A stretch of DNA of 39,654 nucleotides from Parachlamydiales bacterium (GTDB lineage: Bacteria > Chlamydiota > Chlamydiia > Chlamydiales > Parachlamydiaceae): NCBI GenBank assembly GCA_020051235.1, contig JAGVJG010000012.1, positions 1 to 39,654 of the forward strand, given 5' to 3'. Below, piece by piece: positions 18,348 through 24,769 of this stretch. Within the stretch, counting starts at the first letter, position 1. Each line of letters opens with the position of its first letter. Made by a program: the position numbers and the translations under genes. The notes beneath the pieces were generated by a model, which worked only from the letters and a program-made list of their open reading frames with translations, had not been told where the DNA came from and made no database searches.

Positions 18348-19520
18348 TCAAAACTCTTCGCAAATCTTCCACAAGTTAAGGCTATTTGCCCCTTTTACTA
18401 AAACAACGTCACCCTCTTCCGCTTTCAAACGAATTAAATCAAGCGCTTCGACATAAGATTTAACTATGGGAGGCTTTAAACGATGTTTTTCCCATAAATC
18501 TTGAATTGGTTTTGTCCCCTCGCCGACTAAAATAATATCGTCGAGGGTTTCAAGGGTTTTTTCACCTACTTTCGTATGAGCGGCTTCTGAATAGGGGCCG
18601 AGTTCACGCATTTCACCGAGCACAGCCAACTTTCTTTTTCCCTCTGGCATATTTTCAAGGGCACCGATGATAGAAATTTCAGCCGCATTATAAGAGTCAT
18701 TCAAAAAGAAAATGCCGTTCTTTTCAATCAGCTGAAACCGTTTGCCCACATTTGTAAAATGGGTAATGATATCTTCTCTTTTACCCCCACAAAGCTCGAA
18801 AACCTTACAGGCTGCAACAAAATTTTCGTAATGATGTTTTGGAAGATTGGGAGTAGGATAATCCTCGTTCTTATTGAAATAAATCTTCTTACAAGTGCCT
18901 CTCTCACTAATGCCCTTAAATATTTTGGCCTCTTCGTTGATTACGGCAGCGTGTATATTCGGATGGACTAAAATTTCTCCTTTAGCGTCAGCGATCCCTT
19001 CTAATCCATTAAAATTCTGAACGTGCACTAATGCGATTTTTGTAATGACAGATATATATGGAGGCGCAATTTCTGCAAGTTGAATGATATTGCCCGGATG
19101 GGTCATTCCCATTTCTAACACCAAAAAATCTTCATCCCCGTTTACATCATTTAAAAGGCTCATGGGAAAGCCAATTTGAGAATTTTGGTTTCCGCTTGTT
19201 TTACCGACTTTAAATTTAGTTTGAAGCATCTGTGAGATCATTTCTTTTGTCGTCGTCTTCCCCACAGACCCTGTGACCGCGATTACTTTTGCCTTTCTTC
19301 GTTTTTGAACTTCTTTAGCCAAGTTTTGAAGCAAAAATAATGCATCTTGTTCAATGATTTTTTTGGCTCCTTTTTCAATGGCTTGATTAATAAAAAGAGC
19401 TCCATCGGTTTTAGCGCCTTTGAGAGCAAAAAACCAATCGCCTTCTCCAACCAAACGACTGTCCACAGATATCCTAGGACGCGTTTCAAGATATTCTTCT
19501 AAAAGTGATGTTAATGTCAT
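18348..19520 (-). CDS. murF: UDP-MurNAc-tripeptide D-alanyl-D-alanine ligase (short form)
   Basis: MurF adds the D-Ala-D-Ala dipeptide to complete the pentapeptide precursor. DSRLVGEGDWFFALKGAKTDG (residues 20-40) is the typical start of the UDP-binding domain. The ATP loop GSVGKTTTKE is at 84-93, with Lys88, and NDSYNAAEISI marks the C-terminal domain entry. At 390 residues it is about 60 shorter than E. coli MurF; the N-terminal domain is compact because the ATP loop comes roughly 20 residues early. It is the first gene of the minus-strand cell-wall train, facing away from tRNA-Cys. Confidence 0.93.
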   Translation of the reverse strand: MTLTSLLEEYLETRPRISVDSRLVGEGDWFFALKGAKTDGALFINQAIEKGAKKIIEQDALFLLQNLAKEVQKRRKAKVIAVTGSVGKTTTKEMISQMLQTKFKVGKTSGNQNSQIGFPMSLLNDVNGDEDFLVLEMGMTHPGNIIQLAEIAPPYISVITKIALVHVQNFNGLEGIADAKGEILVHPNIHAAVINEEAKIFKGISERGTCKKIYFNKNEDYPTPNLPKHHYENFVAACKVFELCGGKREDIITHFTNVGKRFQLIEKNGIFFLNDSYNAAEISIIGALENMPEGKRKLAVLGEMRELGPYSEAAHTKVGEKTLETLDDIILVGEGTKPIQDLWEKHRLKPPIVKSYVEALDLIRLKAEEGDVVLVKGANSLNLWKICEEF

Positions 19521-19576
19521 ATTTTGTGTGCTAGCTTATCCCCTCTATTTTTTTTGAACAAGAATAACAAAGAGAC

Positions 19577-19606
19577 TTGACTTAATGAGTTTAATTGCGT
19601 TAACGT
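19577..19606 (+). promoter_or_regulatory. Possible promoter for tRNA-Cys
   Basis: TTGACT (19577-19582) matches the -35 consensus at five of six positions. With a 17-18 base spacer it reaches the weak -10 TTAACG/TAACGT (19600-19606), about 12 bases before the mature tRNA 5' end. The -10 is poor, so this is tentative. The same interval must hold the minus-strand promoter of murF. Confidence 0.4.
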
Positions 19607-19617
19607 CTTAGCTTCCT

Positions 19618-19688
19618 GGAGGCATGGCCAAGTGGTAAGGCAGAAGCCTGCAAAGCTTCTATCCCCAGTTCGAATCTGGGTGCCTCCT
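19618..19688 (+). tRNA. tRNA-Cys (GCA)
   Basis: The acceptor stem pairs GGAGGCA (19618-19624) with TGCCTCC (19681-19687). The anticodon stem GAAGC/GCTTC encloses loop CTGCAAA with anticodon GCA. The T arm CCCAG-TTCGAAT-CTGGG is intact. The discriminator base is T (19688), the identity expected for tRNA-Cys. CCA is not encoded. It lies between the divergent murF operon and the RiPP-type cassette. Confidence 0.95.
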
Positions 19689-19752
19689 TACTCTACAATT
19701 CCCATTAAATTTTAATTTGTTCGTAAAACTGGAAGTGAAAACTTCTAATTTT

Positions 19753-19774
19753 AAATATTACAAACGTAATATTT
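19753..19774. promoter_or_regulatory. Operator-like palindrome O1 (BlaI/CopY-type)
   Basis: A 22-bp palindrome with perfect 9-base arms, AAATATTAC and GTAATATTT, around a four-base centre AAAC. Its core TACAAACGTA differs by one base from the TACAnnTGTA box bound by BlaI/MecI/CopY repressors. Its centre is 33 bp (three helical turns) from O2. A BlaI-family gene lies in the same operon. Confidence 0.75.
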
Positions 19775-19778
19775 TTCG

Positions 19779-19805
19779 TTGCCTTATTTATTACAAATGT
19801 AATAG
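19779..19805 (+). promoter_or_regulatory. Tentative promoter of the peptide cassette
   Basis: TTGCCT (19779-19784) could serve as -35, with TAATAG (19800-19805) or ATAGCA (19802-19807) as -10. Both -10 candidates are weak. Operator O2 falls between or on these elements, so a bound repressor would block polymerase. The position is inferred mainly from the operators and from the leader before ATG 19841. Confidence 0.35.
19789..19804. promoter_or_regulatory. Operator-like palindrome O2 (BlaI/CopY-type)
   Basis: TATTACAAATGTAATA is a perfect 7-base inverted repeat around AA. Its core TACAAATGTA matches the TACAnnTGTA box of BlaI/MecI/CopY-type repressors exactly. It lies 36 bases upstream of the start codon of the peptide gene. 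Together with O1 it makes a two-site operator. Confidence 0.8.
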
Positions 19806-19840
19806 CATTACTAACCGAACCTTACAAAAGGAGTTATAAA

Positions 19841-19969
19841 ATGAAAAAACAACAAAAGAAAACAAAACAATTAAAAGGATCTGCTTTATCAATTAAAAAT
19901 ATTTTAATTGAAGATTCATCAAAAAGAATCGTAAAGCAACAACACGGCCCAAGACCTTACTGCTGCTAA
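19841..19969 (+). CDS. Candidate RiPP precursor peptide with C-terminal Tyr-Cys-Cys
   Basis: A 42-codon gene with a strong ribosome-binding site (AAAAGGAG, eight bases before ATG). The first 12 residues are basic (MKKQQKKTKQLK) and are followed by GSALSIKNILIEDSSKRI. The C-terminus is VKQQHGPRPYCC, with Cys41 and Cys42 the only cysteines. It ends one base before the start codon of a DUF692/MNIO enzyme. In known systems of this class, a short peptide encoded next to the oxidase is modified on cysteine, aspartate or other residues of its C-terminal core. I infer a leader of about 30 residues and a core including HGPRPYCC. There is no signal peptide. The peptide matches no precursor family I can name. 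Confidence 0.82.
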   Translation: MKKQQKKTKQLKGSALSIKNILIEDSSKRIVKQQHGPRPYCC

Positions 19970-19970
19970 T

Positions 19971-20789
19971 ATGGTAACCGGTTTAGGCATTGCCCTTCGT
20001 CCGCAAATTGCGGACGATTTGCTAAATAATAAAAACAATCTCTTAAAGTTTATCGAGTTAAATCCCGAACACCACCTGAACATGGGAGGTTATACTCGAA
20101 ACCTTTTAACACGATTAGCAGAGAAATATCCTATTTTGGGTCATGGCCTTTCACTTTCGCTCGGAAGTCCCGACCCCCTTGACATAGCCTTCTTAAAACA
20201 ACTTAAAAAGTTTATCCATGAGACGGGTATGGTTTTATTTTCTGAGCATCTTAGTTTTTCTAAATGTGATAATGCGCATTTAGATGGACTATTTCCTATT
20301 CCTTTTAGACACGAAGCCATAAATCACGTCATTGAAAGAATCAAGCAAACACAAGATATCCTTGGGATGCAAATTGCCATCGAAAACATTAGTTATTATA
20401 CAACGCTTGAACCTGAAATGTCCGAAGCGGAATTCATCTCTGAAATTATACAACGGTCGGATTGTAAATTACTTTTAGATGTAAGTAACGTTTTTGTTAA
20501 TGGCTCAAATCACAACTACGAACCCAAAACCTTCATAAAACAGCTGCCTATAGATAAGATTGCGTATATTCACCTTGGCGGTTTTAGCAGTAACGAAAAT
20601 GAGCTAATCGACTCACATGATCAACCCCTCGACAAAAAGGTTATCGATCTTTTTGATTGGATAGTATCACAGATAAAACCTGTCCCCATCACCCTTGAAA
20701 GAGATTCAAATTATCCTGACACCTTATCAGAGCTATTGGACGAAATTTCACCCCTGCAATCTATTTTAGACAAGCATTGGAAAAAATGA
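19971..20789 (+). CDS. DUF692 / MNIO multinuclear non-heme iron oxidative enzyme
   Basis: A 272-residue TIM-barrel protein of the MbnB/TglH/DUF692 family, which oxidatively remodels residues of ribosomal peptides using two or three iron ions. The expected metal ligands are all visible in order: His58 (GHGLSL), His93 (SEHLSF), Glu138 (IENISYY), Asp170 and Asn173 (LLLDVSNV), His201 (YIHLGGF), Asp214 and His216 (IDSHDQP) and Glu243 (LERDSNYP). GLGIALRP at the N-terminus and ELNPEHHLNMGG are also typical. It starts one base after the peptide gene with no ribosome-binding site of its own, implying coupling, and overlaps the next gene by four bases. The reaction on this peptide is unknown. Confidence 0.93.
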   Translation: MVTGLGIALRPQIADDLLNNKNNLLKFIELNPEHHLNMGGYTRNLLTRLAEKYPILGHGLSLSLGSPDPLDIAFLKQLKKFIHETGMVLFSEHLSFSKCDNAHLDGLFPIPFRHEAINHVIERIKQTQDILGMQIAIENISYYTTLEPEMSEAEFISEIIQRSDCKLLLDVSNVFVNGSNHNYEPKTFIKQLPIDKIAYIHLGGFSSNENELIDSHDQPLDKKVIDLFDWIVSQIKPVPITLERDSNYPDTLSELLDEISPLQSILDKHWKK

Positions 20790-21376
20790 ATTGCGCAGAG
20801 TTACAAAGGACACTTTTTAACAAAATGAAGCGCGATGTGCATCTATTAAAAAAAGTCAGTGAAATTTTAACAGGGACATTCAACTTAACTCACCAATATT
20901 TAGGTCGGGCAAAGTGGGATGAATTAATATTTGATTTTATTAGGAACGATAAATACTCGGGTCATTCCATTTTTGATATTCATCTATCTTTTTATCGATA
21001 TCTAAGCAGAAAAAGGGACAATTTGCTAAAGGATCTGATCTTATTTGAATATTCAATCATAGAACTATTTTATTTAAACGATTTGCCCAAACCCTCTTTA
21101 GAACCTCATTTCATCGCCCTAATCCCAGAACATCGCCTTCTCACTTTCACCTATCCGATTTATAAATTTAAAACGGATGAACTATTTCAGCAAAAAGGGA
21201 CCTACCATCTTTATTTATTTCGCAATCCATCAACTTTCACTATTGAGATGGTGGAAGTTTCATCAAGATATTTTAACTTTTTAAAAAAAATCTCAAAGAG
21301 TCCAGTTATTCACAAGGGTCGATCCGCTTTTCTAAACAATCTTTATCAACAAGGAGGTCTCTTGAAATGGACCTGA
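20786..21376 (+). CDS. MNIO partner protein (MbnC/BufC/DUF2063-like)
   Basis: A 196-residue protein. ATG 20786 overlaps the MNIO stop (ATGA) and is preferred over an in-frame TTG nine bases upstream. It resembles the partner proteins encoded beside MNIO enzymes: a helical N-terminal half (FDFIRNDKYSGHSIFDIHLS, then DNLLKDLILFEYSIIELF) and a second half beginning PEHRLLTFTYPIYKF, then YHLYLFRNPSTFTIEMVEVS, as in MbnC and HvfC-type proteins. Partners of this kind bind the leader and present the core to the oxidase. Sequence identity to named members appears low, so the assignment rests on the pattern and the position. It overlaps the FAD gene by 10 bases. Confidence 0.75.
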   Translation: MNCAELQRTLFNKMKRDVHLLKKVSEILTGTFNLTHQYLGRAKWDELIFDFIRNDKYSGHSIFDIHLSFYRYLSRKRDNLLKDLILFEYSIIELFYLNDLPKPSLEPHFIALIPEHRLLTFTYPIYKFKTDELFQQKGTYHLYLFRNPSTFTIEMVEVSSRYFNFLKKISKSPVIHKGRSAFLNNLYQQGGLLKWT

Positions 21377-22578
21377 TTATTGATGCTAGCGGACAAAACT
21401 TTTGTATCCCTTATGAAATCAGATCCATCAAATCAAAAGCAGACGTCATAAAAGCTATTCAGGACGCTAGCAGAATCAATAAAAAAATAATCATGCATGG
21501 GACAAAACATTCTCAAGCCGGCCAGATCTGTTGGGAAGACGCCATCGCACTAGACATGACAGGTTACAATAAAGTTGTAAATTTGAACGTCGACTCTAAA
21601 CAAATTACGGTTGAAAGCGGAATTATGTGGAGAGACATCTTACATGCAATCGATCCTCATCATCTTAGCCTCCAAATCATGCAGTTTGTAAGCACGTTTT
21701 CAGTCGGAGGTTCTTTGAGTGCAAATATTTTTAGCAGAGATCCAAGAAAAGGAAGACTTATTGAATTAATCGAAAGCTTCAGCCTTGCCACAGCTGATCA
21801 AAAGATTTTACGTTGCTCAAGAAACGAAAATTCAGAACTGTTTTATTTGGCTGTTGAAGGACATGGTCTCTTTGGAGTTATTTTGGAAGTGACTATTAAA
21901 CTGATTGAAAATACCGGTCTTATTGAAAAAACATGCCATTACACCATCGATCAATTCATAAATAGATCCACAAGTGAAATAGCCTATCAACATGCCGAAC
22001 TAATCGATCACCATATCCTCTCTTTTGATTATCATGAGACAAATTCAGGATCTTCATTCACTCGAAATGAGCTATTAAGCTTGGAACGCGAAAAAGAATT
22101 AACGTTTTGGAACCGCAAACAATCCGATGTTTTAATTGGATTTTTTATTCCTGCTATGAACTTTCAACGGTTTCATCAAGAGATAATCAAAGTTATCAGT
22201 AAATCCTCTTTACCTATTTTTAAATGTGGTGTGAACTATATAAAAAATCATAAACAAAGCTATTTATCTATTTCAGAAGGGCCTTGGATTAAATTTTCTC
22301 TATTCTACCGGCTCAATGCGAAAAGAAAGCCGGCTTCTGATGTTTTGAAGAAGACCTGCTCAACCCTTGCCATTCAAACCAAAGGTGCTCCCTATTTAAC
22401 TTTTGATTTTATAACTAGCTCGAATCAAATGGATCAGTTTTTCCCTAATTGGAGAAATTTTTTGAATCAAAAACGACTCTATGATCCTAAAGAAATGTTT
22501 TACAATCAATTTTATCAAAGGCTTTGTGATTTAATAACTTGCTCTAAAAACTACAAGCGTAATACTATTCTTACATGA
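21367..22578 (+). CDS. FAD-linked oxidoreductase (PCMH-type, sugar-lactone oxidase-like)
   Basis: A 403-residue flavoenzyme. The FAD-binding PCMH domain covers about residues 15-190, with MHGTKHSQAGQ (43-53) as the pyrophosphate loop; His48 is in the place where some members attach FAD covalently. VESGIMWRDIL, FSVGGSLSANIFSRDPRKG and FYLAVEGHGLFGVILEVTIKL follow in the family order. The latter half resembles the substrate domain of aldonolactone-oxidase-like proteins, ending PKEMFYNQFYQRL. Its place inside the coupled operon, after the oxidase and partner, suggests a second tailoring step on the peptide, such as oxidation of a new heterocycle or thiol. That role is inference. It overlaps its neighbours by 10 and four bases. 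Confidence 0.82.
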   Translation: MDLIIDASGQNFCIPYEIRSIKSKADVIKAIQDASRINKKIIMHGTKHSQAGQICWEDAIALDMTGYNKVVNLNVDSKQITVESGIMWRDILHAIDPHHLSLQIMQFVSTFSVGGSLSANIFSRDPRKGRLIELIESFSLATADQKILRCSRNENSELFYLAVEGHGLFGVILEVTIKLIENTGLIEKTCHYTIDQFINRSTSEIAYQHAELIDHHILSFDYHETNSGSSFTRNELLSLEREKELTFWNRKQSDVLIGFFIPAMNFQRFHQEIIKVISKSSLPIFKCGVNYIKNHKQSYLSISEGPWIKFSLFYRLNAKRKPASDVLKKTCSTLAIQTKGAPYLTFDFITSSNQMDQFFPNWRNFLNQKRLYDPKEMFYNQFYQRLCDLITCSKNYKRNTILT

Positions 22579-22949
22579 AACGAGCTTTTGGTGATCTAGA
22601 ACATACTATTCTCTCCCTTTTACAAGGGGGCGAGAGAAAAACAGTTAAAGAAATTCATGCAGAGCTGGGGGGTAACGATAAGTATATCACCATCATGACA
22701 GTAATGAATCGCTTGGTAGAAAAAAAACGTTTAGTTCGTGAAAAAAACGGTCTCCAATATATTTACTGGCTTTCCTCCGAAAATGAAATCCCTTCTTTAA
22801 TTCAACAATTTAAAAATAAGTTTTTTGGTTTACGTACCCCTAAATTAGTTAGTCACCTCATTGAATCTACAAGCGATTTCACCGAAGATGAAATAGAAGA
22901 ATTAGAGAAAATTATTAAGAAAGCAAAGTTAAAAAATAAAAATAAATGA
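22575..22949 (+). CDS. BlaI/MecI-family transcriptional repressor
   Basis: A 124-residue winged-helix repressor. FGDLEHTILSLL (5-16), VKEIHAELGG and ITIMTVMNRLVEKKRLVREK (34-55) form the DNA-binding domain, and the C-terminal helices should dimerise. There are no C-terminal cysteines, so it is not a CopY-type metal sensor. In BlaI/MecI systems repression is lifted when a co-encoded M56 protease triggers cleavage. The gene overlaps both neighbours by four bases. The matching palindromes at 19753-19804 make the cassette its likely target. Confidence 0.9.
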   Translation: MKRAFGDLEHTILSLLQGGERKTVKEIHAELGGNDKYITIMTVMNRLVEKKRLVREKNGLQYIYWLSSENEIPSLIQQFKNKFFGLRTPKLVSHLIESTSDFTEDEIEELEKIIKKAKLKNKNK

Positions 22950-23902
22950 CGCTATCTTTAAACATCATTCAATTTATTTTAAGCACTTTTATATTATTTT
23001 TAATCCTCTCTTACTCAATTGAAATTTGCTTTAGAGTATTTAATGTTAAAAACCCTCGAGCCCGTGTAATCTTTCGTCTTTTGCCTCTGATTAAATTAAC
23101 TCTTACTCTTTTCTTTTTTGGCAAATTAGAGAAATTAACTTATATCGATATTAATATCTTTAATTGCAAAAACCCAATAAAGCCTCTAATCTTAAACTTC
23201 TTTTCTATATCAAACTCAAGTTTGATGATGATTCTTTACGCCATTCTTACTGCATTCTTTTTAATTTCATTGATAAAGATAACTATCACAACCCTTCAAC
23301 TATATCGATTTTTTAGCTTTATCATCGATATTCAACAAAATGCGGCTCCCTGCTTAAGAAAAATTTACAACCAAGCTCTTTTGAAAAAGATAGGGACAAT
23401 GAAGATAAGGCTATTGACATCACAGAGACTTAACTCTCCTATCGCTTGCGGACTTAATACCATTGTTATCCCACAAGACCTTCTTAACGATTTTTCGCAG
23501 CAAGAATTTGAAGCGGTTATCGCTCATGAAATTGAACACCTCATTCATAAAGACCCTCTTTTAAAATCCTTACTTATCGTGATTCAGTCTTTATTTTGGT
23601 GGATCCCTTTAAATCGATGGATTGAAAAGTTAGAAATCGATCAAGAGCTTGCTTGCGATAGCACTATATACAAATATGGTTGCGATAACAGCGACCTTGC
23701 GAATGCCATCGTATCAACTTTAAAATGGAAACATAACTTCAATTATGACATGATTGCCAGCAATCTTGCTAGCCACAAACAATCTGTTAAGGTTCGAATA
23801 CAAGAACTATTAACACCCAGTTGGAATAATAATTCATTTTCAACGATGGGGATTTTTGCGATTGTTCTTCTAGTAATATTGGTGGGCTTCCAAATTTGCT
23901 AA
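22946..23902 (+). CDS. M56-family membrane metalloprotease (BlaR1-like, without sensor domain)
   Basis: A 318-residue polytopic membrane protein with hydrophobic segments at about 5-27, 45-60, 93-117 and 301-316. The zinc site HEIEH (194-198) and a downstream glutamate in DQELACDS (Glu234) give the gluzincin-type M56 signature, preceded by SPIACGLNTIVIPQDLL. Unlike BlaR1 or MecR1 it ends right after the last membrane segment and has no extracellular penicillin-binding domain. It probably controls the co-encoded BlaI-like repressor, but its signal is unknown. It is the last gene of the cassette and ends 13 bases before rsmI. Confidence 0.88.
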   Translation: MTLSLNIIQFILSTFILFLILSYSIEICFRVFNVKNPRARVIFRLLPLIKLTLTLFFFGKLEKLTYIDINIFNCKNPIKPLILNFFSISNSSLMMILYAILTAFFLISLIKITITTLQLYRFFSFIIDIQQNAAPCLRKIYNQALLKKIGTMKIRLLTSQRLNSPIACGLNTIVIPQDLLNDFSQQEFEAVIAHEIEHLIHKDPLLKSLLIVIQSLFWWIPLNRWIEKLEIDQELACDSTIYKYGCDNSDLANAIVSTLKWKHNFNYDMIASNLASHKQSVKVRIQELLTPSWNNNSFSTMGIFAIVLLVILVGFQIC

Positions 23903-23915
23903 AATTGAAATAGAG

Positions 23916-24698
23916 ATGCTGTATTTAATCGCGACTCCGATTGGCAACTTGAAAGATATAACGCATCGCGCTATCGAATCATTAATGCTATCCGATAAAA
24001 TTTACTGTGAAGACACCCGTACAAGTCTCGTATTACTAAATCATTACGAAATAAAAAAACCCTTAGAATCCTTTCACAAATTCAACGAAGCCAAGACGTT
24101 AGATCAAATACTTAAAGAGCTCGAAGCGGGCAAAACCCTATCCGTTATCTCGGATGCGGGAACCCCGGGACTTGCTGATCCCGGTGAAAGACTTATTCAA
24201 GAATTAATCAAAAAAAATTATCCATTTACTTTGATTCCCGGTGCATCTGCCCCCTTAATGGGTTTGATCTTGTCCGGATTTGAAACCATTCCTTATCAAT
24301 TTTTAGGTTTCCCACCTAAAGAGAAGCTATCCGCTTTCATTGAAAAAATATTAATTTATCCTCACACGACGGTTTTGTTGGAAACTCCCCATCATGTTAA
24401 TAAACTTCTCGAGGCTATCTGCAAAATCGATCCTGATAGAGAGATGGCAATCGCTCGAGAACTTACAAAGAAATTTGAAGAAGTCGTTAGAGGAAAAGCT
24501 GCAGATCTCAAAGAGGGAAATTATAGAGGGGAAATAGTTCTTATAATAAAAGGCTCACCTACTCAGATTGATAAAAATAAATTATTAGAAGAAATTAATT
24601 ATTTAATTAGCAAAGGTCTTTCTAAAAAAGACGCTATAGAATTTGTGACACGAAACACTAACGCAAAGAAAAGAGACCTGTATCAACACTTAATTTAA
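23916..24698 (+). CDS. rsmI: 16S rRNA (cytidine1402-2'-O)-methyltransferase
   Basis: RsmI 2'-O-methylates C1402 in the decoding centre of 16S rRNA using S-adenosylmethionine. LYLIATPIGNLKDITHRAIE at the N-terminus, CEDTRTS, SDAGTPGLADPGERLI, PGASAPLMGLILSGF and FLGFPPKEK are hallmark segments of this tetrapyrrole-methylase-fold family. The length of 260 residues is slightly under the usual 280. It starts 13 bases after the M56 gene and so may share its transcript, though it has no evident link to the cassette's chemistry. Confidence 0.95.
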   Translation: MLYLIATPIGNLKDITHRAIESLMLSDKIYCEDTRTSLVLLNHYEIKKPLESFHKFNEAKTLDQILKELEAGKTLSVISDAGTPGLADPGERLIQELIKKNYPFTLIPGASAPLMGLILSGFETIPYQFLGFPPKEKLSAFIEKILIYPHTTVLLETPHHVNKLLEAICKIDPDREMAIARELTKKFEEVVRGKAADLKEGNYRGEIVLIIKGSPTQIDKNKLLEEINYLISKGLSKKDAIEFVTRNTNAKKRDLYQHLI

Positions 24699-24701
24699 GT
24701 G

Positions 24702-24730
24702 TTTACAAAAACCGAAAACTTACTTATGAC
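24702..24730 (+). promoter_or_regulatory. Predicted sigma70-type promoter of the outer-membrane protein gene
   Basis: TTTACA (24702-24707, five of six) and TATGAC (24725-24730, four of six) are separated by 17 bases. A strong ribosome-binding site AAAAGGAG (24755-24762) lies seven bases before ATG 24770. The spacing and leader suit a highly expressed envelope protein. Confidence 0.6.
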
Positions 24731-24769
24731 AATGACATTGAAATTAATTAGTGGAAAAGGAGTCCTCCG

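Noticed and set aside
19618-19988. Functional link between tRNA-Cys and the Cys-Cys peptide
   Set aside because: The tRNA has its own plausible promoter and is a normal housekeeping gene; adjacency is better explained by tRNA genes being insertion points.
19841-21376. Methanobactin (copper chelator) locus
   Set aside because: The peptide lacks the two spaced cysteine-containing core motifs of MbnA and there is no TonB receptor, MATE exporter or MbnX-type neighbour; only the oxidase and partner families are shared.
21367-22578. DprE1 or a true sugar-lactone oxidase for cell-envelope or vitamin synthesis
   Set aside because: The fold matches but the operon has no carbohydrate or arabinan genes; coupling with the peptide machinery argues for a different substrate.
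22575-23902. BlaI plus M56 protease read as a beta-lactam resistance module
   Set aside because: There is no beta-lactamase or PBP2a gene nearby and the protease lacks a penicillin-binding sensor domain; the operators lie before the peptide gene instead.
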